Shown here: positions 1 to 12,714 of the stretch, piece after piece
How the letters are laid out: each line of letters opens with the position of its first letter
Position numbering within the stretch: position 1 is the first letter of the stretch
Source: Ophiobolus disseminans
Lineage: Eukaryota; Ascomycota; Dothideomycetes; Pleosporales; Phaeosphaeriaceae
Assembly (NCBI GenBank): GCA_010093685.1
Contig: MU006218.1
Span: 1,676,933-1,740,932, forward strand
DNA: 64,000 nucleotides
Direction: 5' to 3'
Program-made: the position numbers and the translations under genes
Notes under the pieces: model-generated
Databases searched by the model: none
Told to the model about the DNA's origin: nothing
The model's input: only the letters and a program-made list of their open reading frames with translations

Positions 1-156
1 AAGCGCTGCATTAATAGCATTCCTCTGTGCTAGAGGATCTACTGCCTCTGCTGCTGCTTTATTTGCTCTCTCTACTAGGAGCACTAGCTGTCGCCTTTTT
101 AGGTCGTTTTAGCGTTAAGTAGCTGTTACTTTGTCTTTGCGCTGTTAATGCTGTTA

Positions 157-159
157 ATG

Positions 160-194
<35 letters not shown>

Positions 195-196
195 AA
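157..196. repeat. (GCT)n microsatellite
   Basis: About eleven near-perfect GCT triplets sit inside element A. Every C-A step on the complementary strand is in GCA context, and the tract is unmutated although its surroundings are heavily C-to-T mutated. Confidence 0.9.
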
Positions 197-767
197 GGCA
201 GTACAGACTGTGCAGCTGTACAAAGCCCTGTAGCTTCAGCATATGTCTTCTTTCCTGCTAGCTTTGCAGAGTTTGTAGCAGTTACAGTATTGCTTGTAGC
301 CTTTAGCACGTATTCTTTTAGAGCTTAGATCTCCTTTGCTAGCTCTTTTGTAGCTGCTAAAGCTAACTCTACTTTCCCCTGCTGTACAGACTTTGCCTGC
401 TCAAGAAGCTCCCTTGTTGTTGTTTCTGCTATAGCGTCTTTTCTCTCTGCTAGCTTTAGAGCCTCTTGAAGTGCTTTTATGCCTTAAGAGATACAGTATA
501 GCTATCTTGTTTTCTAAAAAGGTACGTCCTAAGCTAGTACCTCCTGCTGTTGTTTCTGTGGAGAGCGCTGATCAAGTGTTCGTTTTTTGCTTGGTTTTGG
601 CTTTAGAGGCTGCTTAGCTAGCTCATCTTGGCTGCTTTCTGTTTCATCCTCTTCTTCTAACAATAGTACATCTATCTCTATTGCGCTAGGTTGTATAGCG
701 TGCTGAGTTACACGTGCTTGTAGAGATCCTATAGGAAGAATAGTAGAAGCTATAGTAGGCTTAGTAG

Positions 768-786
768 CTATATATATATATATATA

Positions 787-828
<42 letters not shown>

Positions 829-858
829 TGTATGTGTGTGTGTATGTGTGTGTGTAGT
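768..858. repeat. (TA)n-(TG)n compound microsatellite
   Basis: A run of TA dinucleotides passes into a long TG run with TATG interruptions, about 90 bp in all. It lies inside element A and is absent from the second copy near 14830. Confidence 0.95.
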
Positions 859-1363
859 GTATAAGAAATTCCTTCTCTTTTATTTCCGCCACAAAATGAG
901 TAGAGAAATGACTAAAAGAGAGCTTGTTTTTGCACTAAGTAGAGTTACCTAGGGTCTACTAGCTTCTGCAGGCTTGAAAAACAAGAAAAAAGAGAAGCTC
1001 TGTTTTACTTCTTCTTCTTCTCTTCCTCTCCTTACTAGCTGTACTAGTCAACCTCTAGGGAGAGTAAGGACTCTAGATAGCAGAAAATAGAGCAAAAAGG
1101 CAGTTTTGTGTGTTTGTTGCTGTTGTTGGGTATCTAAAATCTAATAAGATAAGGGTAGTCTGTGCGCTGAACACGAGAACTCTGAACAAGAAGAACAGCA
1201 GGTTTGCACCTAGCTGCACTTCTTAACCACGAGCCTAGAGGCTGTAGGAACAGAGGAAAGTGTGGTGTACAATAGGTTGAGATAGATTCTAATGGTTTTA
1301 GGATGCTAGAGGCGCTAGAGCAAGCGCGCTGGGTAGGCCCAAAGTTAGTGTTTTTGCCTTAAA

Positions 1364-2933
1364 GACCTTTAGGTACATGCTGTGGAATATAACAGCTAGT
1401 ACCAGGAAGCTAAACAAGCGGTGCTTAATGGAAATCGACGCTTCCCACTAGACCTCTATCTCAAGGTATCAATTGCAGATTGCTATATAGACACTAACTT
1501 CTGCTTAATGTACTAAGACCGCAAATAGATTCCTAACTCTAAACCACTCAGGACTAGGCTTATTGATGGAGTGCACTCTCCTGCTGTAGCAGGACATCCT
1601 AGACGTCTTATTACCTACTAAGCTATAGCCCGTGACTACTTCTGGCTAGGAATCTCTAATAACATTAGACGCTTTATCCGGAACTGCGCTGTTTGTGGAA
1701 GGACTAAGCCCTAGAGAGACGGTCTCTATGGCTTCTTGAAGCCTCTCCCTATCCTAGAGAGAATCTAGAAGGAGGTATCTATGGATTTCATTACTAGCCT
1801 TCCTAAGAGTAATAGTTGTACCAACATAATAGTAGTCACTAACCGCCTCAGCAAAGATATTGTGCTAGTGGCCTTGCTAAACATCGAGACTAAGACTGTA
1901 GCATAGACCTTTATTAAGCATGTTGTTGCCTATCACTAGCTTCTAGATGCTATTGTGTTAGACTAGGGAAGCTAGTTTGTAAGTGGGCTCTAGAAGCGCC
2001 TATGCGAAGTGCTGGGTATTACTAGGCGCCTGTCCACTGCCTTCTATCCCTAAACTAATAATGCTACTAAGAGGATAAACAGTACTATAAAGGCTTACTT
2101 AAGAGCCTATGTGAACTAGGATCAGAAAAACTAGGCACACCTTCTAGGAATAGCTATAATAGCTATTAGGGGGAGAGAAGCAACCTCTACTAAAGTCAGC
2201 CTCTTCTTTCTTTAGCATGGATACTATGTTGACCCGCTTTAACTAGAGGCACTACCACGCAGTAGCTAGGACTACTCAGCAAGTAAACAAGCTAGGAAGA
2301 AGGTTGCTGATGCTATAATCAAGAAGTTTAAGCAGGTCTTTAATCTAGCACAAGCATCTATAGCAGAAGCACAGCAAGAGTAGGAACGTTAAGCTAACAA
2401 GTACTAGAAAGAGCCTAAGCAACTGCGTGTTAGTGATAAAGTCTAGCTCTCACTATGCAAGCACTTTAAGACAAAGCGCGCTTGTAAAAAGCTAGACTAG
2501 AAGAACGCAAAGTACACTGTCCTTGAGGTAATTAGCACGCATAATGTCTGCTTAAACACTCTACTAGGACCTCACAATATCTTTCACATAGACCAACTAA
2601 GGCTAACAGCCTCTAACCCTTTTCTAAGTTAGCTAAATAATAATGTCCAACCTGAGCCACTAGTCATTAAAGGGGAAGAAGAATATTAAGTTGAAGCTAT
2701 TATAGAAGAGAAAAGAAGGCGGAGAGGACGAGGTCATGAGTTGTTGTATAAGGTTAAGTGGACTGGTTATGCTCAAACTACATAGGAACCAGTAATCAAT
2801 CTTAAGGACAACACTGCCTTACAATGCTGGCTGGACCTTACAGCACTATTCTAGAATGAAGAAGGCTACCTACCTAAGGAGTTTCGATTATCCTAAGGCC
2901 TGTTTGAAGTCCTACAGGCTAGGAGGGGGGTAT
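1364..2933 (+). mobile_element. Gypsy chromovirus 3' fragment: integrase and chromodomain (RIP-decayed)
   Basis: One reading frame, broken only by TAG/TAA at Gln or Trp positions, shows the integrase HHCC finger (HSPAVAGH, then CAVCGRTKP), the core with MDFITSLP and a VLD-GS motif, the FYP-TNNATKRINS segment, and a C-terminal chromodomain (LLYKVKWTGYAQTT). The fragment starts inside the integrase N-terminus, so gag, protease and reverse transcriptase are missing. It ends in a polypurine tract (aggaggggggtat) directly before the LTR at 2934. The family differs in LTR and sequence from the Gypsy at 4346-8067/12715-14089. It cannot be functional: it is 5'-truncated and carries more than 15 in-frame stops. 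Confidence 0.85.
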
Positions 2934-3114
2934 TGTAATAGGCTGAGCCCTAGGTATCCAGCGGAGCCTGGTTATAGATAAGATCCATCTAACCTTGTCC
3001 TGCCTAGTGTGTGGGGAAGCGAGCCACACCGAAAACTTATCACTGCACCTCTATAGCTCTTTATCAATTCAACTATTGTTATTAGGTACTAGCATACTTT
3101 GCGCAGCCCTTACA
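2934..3114 (+). repeat. 3' LTR of the 1364-2933 Gypsy
   Basis: A 181-bp LTR starts TGTAATAGGCTG and ends CAGCCCTTACA, so its ends are inverted repeats. It follows the polypurine tract of the integrase-chromodomain fragment by a few bases. No partner 5' LTR is in the window. Confidence 0.75.
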
Positions 3115-3521
3115 TTGTGCATCTCTACCTGTGTTCTCTTCTATTCTAACTTATAGCTTGACTTGTTGTAGTAGGCTCAAAGAGCTCCTGCTGCTAGCAG
3201 CTAGTTAGCTGTAGCAATTTCGGTATCTTTTAGAAAGGCTAGTAACGCAGCCCTTCCCTTTATTGTGCTAAAGGTTGTAGTAGTGTAAAAAAAGGCGTGT
3301 CTAGGGCTGTTGCTATTCTCCTTCTATCTTTTATAGTGTTTGTAGTATAGAAGAAGGTGCTAAGGTGTTTGTAAGGACTTGCAGCTACTAAAACATTCTC
3401 CTGTCTCGTGTTTGCTAATAGCTTTAGAGAATTGCTTAAAAAAGCCTTTTCTAAGCTTGAGCTAGTAGTAAGCAGCCTGCACTTTCTTAGGGCTAGAAAG
3501 TAGCTGCATTTTGTGTAAGAT
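3115..3521. repeat. Unclassified repeat remnant
   Basis: This RIP-type, TAG-rich stretch lies between two LTRs. The minus strand has a broken frame with no motif I recognise. It may be transposon interior cut off by later insertions. Confidence 0.4.
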
Positions 3522-3713
3522 TGTGATAGGTTAGACCTATGCAGAACCCACTAGTGGGTTTAAGAGCGGCGCAGTCACGCCTTACATGTCTTTATGCTGC
3601 ATAAACATCGACTACGCAAGTTGAACACCGTTAATTCAACTTGTGCCTGCCTTTTGGCCGGGGCTAGTGCATGTAGTCGTGCCTGTTTCCTTTTTAAGGT
3701 TTAACCCCTTACA
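3522..3713. repeat. Probable solo LTR
   Basis: A 192-bp segment starts TGTGATAGGTTAGAC and ends GTTTAACCCCTTACA, giving TGT..ACA ends with partly matching inverted termini. It has no internal coding region and no matching flanking 5-mers (AAGAT against TTAAT), so the insertion is old or rearranged. Confidence 0.5.
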
Positions 3714-3717
3714 TTAA

Positions 3718-3861
3718 TGTAAGGGGCTAGGCTAAAGACAGCAGGAAGGCTAGGTTGAACAGAGATAAATTCGATAGAGTCTGTCTAGAGCTAGAGAGCA
3801 GGCTGACTTTATAGCAGACTGCTAGCTTCTAGAAGTTTCTACATACATTAGCATTTGTTAG
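3718..3861 (-). repeat. LTR fragment of Gypsy family B
   Basis: These 144 bp match the first 144 bp of the LTR at 7789-8067 and the end of 13751-14089 in reverse. There are 7 visible differences to 7789, six of them C-to-T in CCA or TCA context. It stops abruptly where the next LTR (TGTAAGAATG) begins, so it was interrupted by another insertion. Confidence 0.8.
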
Positions 3862-4345
3862 TGTAAGAATGTAAGCTTCGACAAGGTATTTCCTTATTGG
3901 AAAATGTCACGTGACTGATCACGTGACTTGCCTAATCTAGTAATAGCTGTAAACGCTAGATATATCATGCCTATTAGGCTGTTACTATCTATAGTAGCAA
4001 CGCGTAATCTATTACATTATAATTGCGTAATCCATCACATCATAATGTACAATCTATCTGTACGCGTAATCTATTACATCGGATTACGCATATAGAGTGC
4101 TCTAGAACTAGATTGTATTTATAAGCAAAGAACCTTCTAGAGCTACTCTACAATGTATATAGACTCTCTTCTCTCTCTCTGTAGCTCGGTGTCTAACCAT
4201 TAATCTTGTAACTAGTATATACATTTTATATTACTAGTATCTTCTCTACTCTTTACCCTACTTCCGTTGCGGCTATTACGTTATTAGCACGTGATAGTAG
4301 CCTCCTACTAGAAGAGGAATAGCCTGTTTATACATACAGGCTACA
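3862..4345 (-). repeat. 484-bp LTR of a third Gypsy-like family
   Basis: On the plus strand it runs TGTAAGAATGTAAGC to CAGGCTACA. On the minus strand it would start TGTAGCCTGTA and end CATTCTTACA. A purine-rich TAAGAGGAGGCGTGGA lies just outside on the minus strand, as expected of a polypurine tract. The inside has a cacgtgactgatcacgtgac palindrome and repeated taatctattacatt/ggattacgc motifs. No second LTR is present. Confidence 0.6.
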
Positions 4346-7300
4346 ATCCACGCCTCCTCTTAACAGTTAAGTCTGCTATCTCTTCTTCTTTGGCAGTAGT
4401 GGGCTTAAGAAGCTGTTAATACCGGTGCTTAAGGCGTGCATCCTCTGCATTTGTAGGCAGGTCTTGTTCCCTTCTAGAGAGAGCATCTGCTCTTTCATTC
4501 AGCTTCCTAGGTCGATATTAAAGCGTGATGTTATAGCGTCCTAGTAGGATTGACTATCTAATCTGCCTTTTATTAAGCTTTCTTAGCTTAGTGAAGTACT
4601 CTAGGTTCTTGTGGTCTGTTAGGACAGTGAACTTAGTGACTGTCCTAAGTTTAGAGTTCTATTCCTCTAGGCAGCGTATAATGGCTAGCATCTCTTTGTC
4701 ATGAATCTTATAGTTGCATTTATAAGGGTTGTTCTTGCGTGAGAAATAGGCATAGGGCCTAAGGACTCCCTTCTTATTATACTAGGAAAGTACTCCTCTA
4801 ACTGTATAGCTAGATAAGTCTGTTTCCACCACTATTTCCCTGTCTAGATAGAAATAAGCTAGAATAGGCTCACTAATAAAGACAGCCTTAAGTTTGTCAA
4901 AGGCTTCCTGTTCTTCTTAGGTCTAGCGCTAGGTAACATCTCTAGTAAGTCTAGTAAGGGGTGCTGCAGTGTTAGCAAAATCCTAGATAAATCTACGGTA
5001 GAAGTTTGCAAATCCTAAGAAGCTGCGTATGCCTTTGACTAATGTAGGTGCTTTCTAGTTAGTAATAGCTTTAATCTTCTAAGGGTCTATAAGCAGTCCC
5101 TTCTCTATGTTAATAATAAATCCTAGGTACTTAGTGGACTTGACTTCAAATTCACACTTTTTGATGTCTAGCTAGAGTCTAGCCTCTCTAAGGGCATCTA
5201 GAACCTTGTTGACATAGGCGCGGTGTTCCTAGAGGGAGCTATTGGTGTATATTAGAACATCGTCTAGGTAGGCGGATACAAACTTATCTAAGAACTAACG
5301 TAAGACCTAGTTGATGTAGCGTTGAAAGGTGCTAGGAGAGCTAACTATACCAAATAGAGTGACTAGCTACTTATATAGCCCAAAGCGTGTGCGGAAAGCA
5401 GTAAGCTATTTATCCCCTTCTTGAATGCGTATCTTGTAGAAAGCCGCAATAACATCCAGCTTAGTATACTACTTAGCCTTGCAGATGTTGTTCAATGTCT
5501 TATAGATAAGAGGCAGAGGGTATCTGTCCTTCTTAGTAATAGCATTAAGGGCGCGGTAGTCAATACACATACGTAGGCCTCCCCCTAGTTTCTTTGCAAA
5601 GAGAACTAGGGCTGCAGCAGGAGAGCTGCTAACCCTAATAAATCCCTTGTCTAGTAGTGATGTAAGTTCTTTGCAGAGCACTAGTAACTTATCTCTAGAC
5701 ATATTGTAGAGAGGGCCCTATAGTATTTGCAGACTCTTCCTATTATCTTTGATAAGCTCAATACGGTAGTCTACTCTAGAGCGGTGTAGAGAGAGCTTAG
5801 CAGCTTAGTTTGGATTAAAGACTAGCAGCTAGTAGCAGTAGCTTAGTAGTAGAAGGTCTTTAATCTGCTCTAAGCTCAATTGTGCTTTAGGAGCTAAAGC
5901 CTTCTCGATGTCTGCTATAGAGGCAGCAAATACACTAACAGACTTGTCTTTCTTAGATACTTAAATATATCTCTGCATAGCTACTGCAGAGATCTCCTGG
6001 ACTGTTAGTGTAGGAGGTAGTTCTCCTTTCTTGCTGCGGAGGCGGATACGGGTTCTTTCTAAGTGGATAAAGATAGACTTCTTTGCTAGTGCAATAGTAA
6101 CATTATGTCTGTAAAACTAGGAGCGTCTAAGCAAGATATCAAAACTAAGGTAAGTGTTCTCTATTATGTATCCCTATCCTGTGCGTGTATATCCTTCGAT
6201 ATTATATGTGAAGTGGCAAGCTTGCCTAATAGTTCTAGTTCCTTCTACTCCTTAGAGTGTCCTTAGAGTAGGTAAATTAATGCACTAGAGTTTGGCTTTC
6301 CGGGCAAACTAGGCGCTCACTAGGGCATATGTTAAGCAACTAGAATCTAGCATTGTAGATGCGTAATGAGTGTGATTAATAAGCATATGTATAGTAATTG
6401 GTTTTGCTTTCATGTAGGGTTGAAATAAGCGCCAGTTTTGCTTTATCCTTAAAGCCTTCTCCTTATGCTCCTGCTAGTGACTTTGAGCAGGAGCTACTCT
6501 TTTTCTAACTTAGTATCCTCCTCTTCTAGCTGTAGCATCTCTGCAATCTTTGTAGTTGCAACAGTGGTAGGAGAAGGGCGACGTGCAGGAGCATACTAAC
6601 AGGAGCTGATAATATGTCTAGAAGCTCTACAGCGTATACACAAGCGGCTGTTCCTGCGTCTCTAAATCTTATCCTTACTCACCCACTTAGCACGTTAATT
6701 TCCTAGGGATTGAGCAGCATGGGCATGTGTAGGCTCCTAATCTATACTATCGTTTTGCTGCGCGTGGCGTTAAGTGTGAGATTAGGGTCTCTATAGTGTC
6801 TTGATAGCGTCTAGCCTTAACCCTATAGTTTAAAGTAGAGAGGTGAAAGCGCTATACTCAATTAGAACTAGAAAGACACTAACAAGTCTCTCCTGCATAG
6901 CGTGGCTAATAGCGTTTTCTAGGAGTGAAATCTTAATAGTGTCATTGAATGACAATGCTCTAGCATCTGCTAGCTCAGTCTTAAAGCGTAGCAGAAAGCG
7001 GGCAAAAGACTTATATGCCTTCTGCTTGATTGAGTAGACATTAGAGAGAGCTTTCCTCTGGCGGTTGGGGTCGCTGTAGGTGCTGGCTAAGTATTCCAGC
7101 AGTTAGGTGCCTAAGCTATTCTCTTCTTCTTCCTTAGCTCTAACAAAGGCTAAGCACATGTTCTGGGCATTACCGCGTAGTCTAGCAAAGATGTAGCGCA
7201 GTTGGTCTATGTCTGATCCAATAACTTTGCTATCAGTCTTAATCTTGTTCTTGGCTTCAATCTCCTATCCATCCTATTTGGAGCGTGTACTATCAAATTC

Positions 7301-7788
7301 TGAGAGCTGTAGTAGTTTCTCCTTCCTTTTCTTAGACTAGGGTGCATTAAGGCTTTGTTGCAGAGCATTCTAGAGGCCTTGCATAGTCTGTTAATTGATA
7401 GCATTGCTTTGAACTATTTGCTGCATGAAAGCGTAGAAGGTTTGCTCTATAGTTAGAAGAGCATTTGCAGCATTGCTGCTATTAGCTATTTGCTTAGGTT
7501 CTTCTATAGTATGTTCTATTGTGTCTGGTGATTCTAGTGATTCTAGTGATTCTAGTGATTATCAATATTTCCGTTGTTGCCTAGTGGCTCCGTTGGTGTC
7601 CAATGGTTCCGTTGATGTCTAATAATTCCGTTGATGCCTAATGATTTTGTTACGTGCTTATGCAGGTGTTTAACCGTAGAGGTCCCTGCAGTGGCGTTCT
7701 TGTATTCCGTTGTATTGCTCTCGCAATTCCGTTGTAGAGCACTAGGGGATGGCCACACCAGCTACTTAAGTAGTTAATCGAATTCAAA
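4346..7788 (-). mobile_element. Gypsy chromovirus B: gag, protease, reverse transcriptase, RNase H (decayed)
   Basis: Read from right to left: a gag region (about 7760-6800) with capsid-like sequence and SLES tandem repeats; a CX2CX4HX4C zinc knuckle (CIRCRASRHIISSC, near 6600-6650); a degenerate protease; reverse transcriptase with KGFIR-SSSPAAA-like and RYPLPLI blocks (about 5490-5650) and the catalytic AYLDDVLIY at about 5240-5270; RNase H with DKEMLA and LTDHKNLEYF blocks (about 4560-4720); and the tether LNERADALSRRE near 4470-4510. The integrase is missing here and appears inverted at 12715-13750. Many TAG/TAA codons replace Gln and Trp, so it is inactive. The longest open piece of RT is 5469-5702. 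Confidence 0.85.
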
Positions 7789-8067
7789 TGTAAGGGGCCA
7801 GGCTGAAGACAGCAGGAAGGCTAGGTTGAACAGAGATGAATTCGATAGAGTCTATCTAGAGCTAGAGAGCAGGCTGACTTTATAGCAGACTGCTAGCTTC
7901 TGGAAGTTTCTACATACATCAGCATTTGTCAGCTGTTAGAAGAACATATCTTGTTCTAGCTAGTTCCAGGACATTCCATAACGTTCTAGGACATTCCATA
8001 ACGTTCTATGATGTTCTAATGAACCGAAGTGTATCTACTAAGGACAATAGAGGTCTAACCTCTTACA
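7789..8067 (-). repeat. 5' LTR of Gypsy B
   Basis: A 279-bp LTR starts TGTAAGGGGCC and ends CCTCTTACA as given. It contains about two copies of a ~20-bp unit (ggacattccataacgttcta). The flanking 5-mer on its right is TTAGG (8068-8072), inside Copia sequence. Confidence 0.85.
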
Positions 8068-11000
8068 TTAGGATAGGGCTAGGAGTTCTGCCTTAGTGGT
8101 GGATGTGGTGACAGTGTCTTGCTTGCTAGCTCTCTAGGCAATAAGGCTATTAAAGAGCTTAATTGCATAGCCTTAAGAGCTTTCCTGTCTTGTGTGTTAT
8201 CTGCAAATAATGCATTACTAGCCACTTAAAGGGTGTCTCCTCCTCTAAGCTAAAGTGCTAGCCACCTTGTGTCTAATAGGTATAGAAGGACGCAGTCTGC
8301 AGCATCGTAACGCTCTTAGAAGGGGTTTAAGAGGAAGCGTGCTAAGCGTAAGGTAGCAAAAGCAATGTCTAGTCTAGTGGTGACTGCAGCAAAGAGTAGT
8401 GACCTAATTTTGCGTTAGTATCTGTTAATGTCAGCAGGTGTTGACAGTGAGTTTAAGGGCTTAAGTTTAATAGAACTTATAGGTGTATTATCGCGTAGCT
8501 TATGCTTGTCTACTAGCCTGTAGATGTTGTCCACATAGGCAGCTTGTAAGAGATAGATAAGTCCTCCTGTCCTGTCTCTAATCACCTCCACTCCTAGGAA
8601 CTACTAGAGATCTTCTCCTCTAGTAATAGTATACTTGTCCTGTAGGAGTTAGATAGCTTGTTGTGCTTCCTTAGTCTTGTGTTTGGCATAGGCTAGGATA
8701 ATGTCATCTACATAAAAGAAGATAATAATACTGTTCTTGATTATGCAGCAAGGCTCGTAAGGAACGCGTGTAAAGCTAAGGTCTTTAAGAGTTGTTGTAA
8801 ACTCCTTCTACTAGAGTATAGGTAAGAGGCGCAATCTATACAAGGCCTTCTGAACCTTAAGGATAATACCTGTCTTCTAGTATCCTTTAGGCATCCTTAT
8901 GTAGATTTCCCTGTCTATAGTAGCATAAACAAATGCGTTTGTAATGTTATATTGCTTCAGTTCTAGGTTGTGCTTAGCTGCAATTGCTATAAGCATGCGA
9001 AATGATCTGCTAGCTAGGGTAGCTGCATAGGTGTCTTAGGAAGAGATCTGTCTCTGTTAGTCTCCTCTGACTACAAGGCGCGCCTTGCACTTAATAAATT
9101 AATAATCCTTATTAAACTTGTAGGTGTATACCTACATGCAGTCTAGGACCTAGTGACCTGTTAGTCTAATTAAGGCATAGGATACTTCTCTCTATGATTC
9201 TATCTTTTGATAGCTTGCTAAATAGTCGCGTTCTGCTTCTTTAAACAGCTCTCCTATTAGGTGTTCTTCAAGCTTGGTCTTATAAGTTAGTAGAGGTAGG
9301 AGCTAACTGCGGTGTAGCTTGATGCCTAAGGCAAGCAGCCTCTTTACCTTAGCCTTGTTAACCACTTCTCCTTCATGTTAGCTAACATGTCTAGCCTAAG
9401 TTCCTGCTATAAAGGCAGCTGCCTATAGAACAGTCTTAGATAAGCATAACTGCGTTAATCCTGTTGCCTTGCTTAGGGTTAACAATGTAGCCAGCAATGC
9501 AGCAGGTAGTAGTAGTGATAGTGGAGGTGTTGGGTATATGCCTATAATCTTTCTCCCTATGATTTTCCTCCCTTAGTAATAGCTAGGTGGATCAGTCTCT
9601 TCTTAAGCTGTTAAGTCTTTAGTAGTGTTCTCTTTAAAGAATAATTCAACCTCTAGATTAGTTTGTAGTGTTAGAAGCTCTATAGTCTTAACATAGGTTG
9701 CAATCTCTTCTAGTGTGCTGTGCATGAGGTTGTCTATTAGGTTCTTAGTTTTGCTATTAAATACTAAGTGCTTATTAAACACAACATTACGTGTGCTAAT
9801 GACCTTAGCTATAGATAGTATCTAGATGCGATAGATGTTAGATAATCTGTATCCAACTAGGTAGCTAACCTAAGCCTTTAGGTCTAGGCGTTAGAGGCGT
9901 GATTTCCCTCTATGAGTATCATCAGTTATTGCAAAGGACTTGCATCTATATACTTTAAGATAAGTGAGGTTTGGTTTGCGGAGTTTAGTGACAATTCTAT
10001 TAGAGAAAGCAATCCTAGTAAATAAGGTCTTATATAGTGTCTTCTAGTTGTTAGTGTAGTTTAGCGTTCTATTGTAAAGGTAAACTGCTGCTCTAGTGAT
10101 TTCAGGCTACAGTTTCTAGGAGAGGTTGGCATCCAATCTTATAGCGCGTGCCTTCTCCTTGTTTACACCCCCTAAGCGTTTAGCACCTCTATTCTAGGCT
10201 TGAGTATTAGGAGCTGAAGGCTTAATAATAATCCCTTTAGAGTTAAGCTAGCGCTGAACTTGTGGCTTAACAGTAGTAATCTTATTGTCTGCTTTAATAA
10301 TCTTAATAGTGATGTTGAAATAGATCCTAAGAAAGGTGAAGAAGATCCTAAGTTTGTTGATAATAGAGTTAGCAGTTCTGTTGTCCGTGAAGTACATGTC
10401 CTATTAGAGTCCAGAGAACCTGTAGGTGATAAGCATTTAACTCTTCTCCTTAGTAATGCTCTGCTCCTTATAGGAGTAGAAGTTAATAGCTAGTCTTTCT
10501 CCTAGTCCTATGTCATTGTTGCGTAGTGCGCGGCGTATTTAGCGCTTAGCTTTGGCTTTGCTACATAAGTTGCACTCAACTGTAGTGATGCCTTTAATGC
10601 GCACCCTCTTAGCTTGCTGAACAAGGTGCTCAATAGCTGCTAGGCCTAGATAGCCTAAGCGCTTGTGCTAGGTGATAGCTAAGGACCTTTGTAGTGCTCT
10701 TAGTGTTCTTGAGTTTGTTGTGTGGAAGGCTAAGTTGATAGTTAAGTGGTGTTCTAACACCTATTGGCTATAAAACTTAGTGAGCCTTCCTAGGATAGAT
10801 CTATCTAGTCTCCTGAGTGTAGTAAGTTCATGCTTAGTTTCCCACTATATGCCTAGCTGCCTAAGGAGGCGGAATGATACTAGGTTGCATAGGATGTCTA
10901 GACAGATAGCAACATCATGAAGGATGAGCTTAGTTGTTCTGCCCTGACTAGTTAGGGATAGGTCTAGTGAACTATACCCTGTAATCTAGAGTTAAGAGTT

Positions 11001-12517
11001 ACCTGCCTATATAAAGTCGCTAGGTGTATATAGTCTGTTGTTATAGGTGCGCTCTAGGTTATTAGTGATGTAGCAGGTTAAGCCTAAGTCTAGAATAAAG
11101 GAGTGTTTCAAAGGGTAACCTTGATTGCCACTGACTTAGAATAAGGCCTTAGTAATTGCAGTGATTTGCCGACCTTCTAGTTATTCTTGATTGTCATCAG
11201 AGATGTCCTAGATATTTAGTGTCTAGGAGTCTAATCTCTTAACAGTTAGGGTTTAAGACTTAAAGTTCTGCTTGTGCCTCGTAGTGCTCCTTAAAGGGCA
11301 GTGTTATGCTTGCGCTTGTATGCAACAAGAGTGCGCATAGTAGTGTTTGGTTTCCACTACTCTAGTGCTTGGTTATCATTAATGTACTAGCAATCTTTGA
11401 TATCATGGACTTAGTTACATACTAGGCACTTCTTGCCTGAAGATGCTTTATTCTTAGCAGTTCTTTTCCTTGATTGAGAGGAGGATTGATTTCCTTGCGT
11501 TCTTCCACTACGGGTTCTTCTATAGGTTTTGGATAGCGCACTTTCTATAGCTGCAGAAGCGTCCCTCTAGCTATCCTAGGTGGTTGCACTACTATCAGCG
11601 AGAAATAAGGAGTTATCAGCTACAGCAATAAATGCCTGCTTTTTATTCACTAGTTTTAGCGGATAATTCAGGCTCATATATTCCTAGAAGCGTTTTATTA
11701 TCTCCTTTCTTGTCATAAGAGGATTAAACCTTCTAGTATCTTAGAAGGTTGCAGCCTATATAGGTGCTGCCTTGTTTACAGCCTGCAGGAAGTCTTTAGT
11801 GATATTATTAATATCATGTACCTTAGACACTCTATGCACTGTTGCATCTAATAATGCTTAATTATATTCTACTAGCTATGTATCCTAATTGTGTGTATTG
11901 CGCATAGGCTTAAGAGCGGTGTAGTAGCGTTCGCGTGTGCGTTCCTTTTCTAGGCGGTTATTAACCCTAGCAGTGAGCTTAAGGTTAGCAAGCCACTAGC
12001 GTAGTGACTGTTCTAGTAGGCAGCATGTGCGTTAGAGGTAGGGCGCAACTGTTGATTGGATCAGCTAGGTGATATGCTGAATACTCTTCTGTTAAGTATT
12101 ATATTAGTAGAGATTAAGCTTGTATCTCTTAGTAAGGGTCTTGTAGTAGTCTATATCCTCCTTGTAGGCTTTCTAGCCTTAGATTAATAGCATAGATAGG
12201 CGTGTTGCCTCCTCGACTCCAGCTGCAGCACTGTACTAGGATAGTTTAGGCAGGTCTGGCATGACTAGCTTGATCAGGAATAGGACTAGTCCTTCTTCCT
12301 TTACATTGTCCTAGATGTTGTAGGCAGCGCAGCGCGCTTTGACTTGAGTAAGCTAGGTAGTCTAGTTATACTAGTTGCTGAGGAGAACAGTTACATCGCG
12401 TTGGTTAATAAGCGACATAGTGTAGCTGTTGAATAGCTTTTCTTGGGTAGCCTTAGTGGGTAGCCTTAGTAGGTAGCTTTGGTAGGTAGCTTTGGTAAAG
12501 GCAGTGAGACTCTTAAT
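8068..12517 (-). mobile_element. Copia element 2, main body (gag to RNase H), decayed
   Basis: This is nearly collinear with 15774-20198. On the minus strand it shows the Copia order: gag (about 12480-11600), a CCHC-like knuckle (KCLVCN..HDIKDC, about 11395-11440), integrase (about 11200-9900), and reverse transcriptase with an intact FFYVDDIIL motif (about 8697-8720). Stops are CAG/CAA/TGG-derived. A 16-bp tandem repeat (gtagccttagtgggta type) lies at 12445-12498 beside the primer-binding end. The 3' end of this element was separated and now lies inverted at 14090-14713. Confidence 0.8.
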
Positions 12518-12714
12518 TGTCAGATTTGATAAGGTATTGAAACCTAATAAAAGATAAGATAAATTGATGATAATGTGTTCTATTGTGGTGTTCTCTAGTC
12601 AAGTGCGGAGTTTAACTAGGTGTTAGATCTAGTACTAGTGTGCTAAGGCGCTTGTGCCGGCCCCTCCTGTTTCTTTTAGTGTTAGTAGCCTCATAGCACC
12701 CCTGATATCTAACA
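12518..12714 (-). repeat. 5' LTR of Copia 2
   Basis: This 197-bp LTR starts TGTCAGATTTGAT and ends GATATCTAACA. It matches 15155-15351, 20199-20395 and, inverted, 14517-14713. Its outer edge abuts Gypsy integrase sequence. Confidence 0.9.

Larger units (their letters stand above)
1..1363. repeat. Unclassified RIP-mutated repeat (element A, copy 1)
   Basis: This is an old repeat without an intact frame. Its right part (about 850-1363) matches 14830-15154 plus 20396-20575, where a second copy is split by a Copia insertion; shared landmarks are ctgtactagtcaacctct and caagcgcgctggg. Read on the minus strand, 1-600 gives an Ala/Lys/Glu-rich frame broken by TAG codons, resembling a gag-like or ORF1 protein, but no diagnostic domain is visible, so the class stays open (a LINE ORF1 region is one possibility). 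Compared with the 20396 copy, this copy carries more TGG-to-TAG and TGA-to-TAA type changes, so it is more heavily mutated. Confidence 0.55.

Noticed and set aside
1..1363. Firm classification of element A as a LINE
   Set aside because: No reverse transcriptase or endonuclease motif is visible; the Ala/Lys-rich frame alone is not enough.
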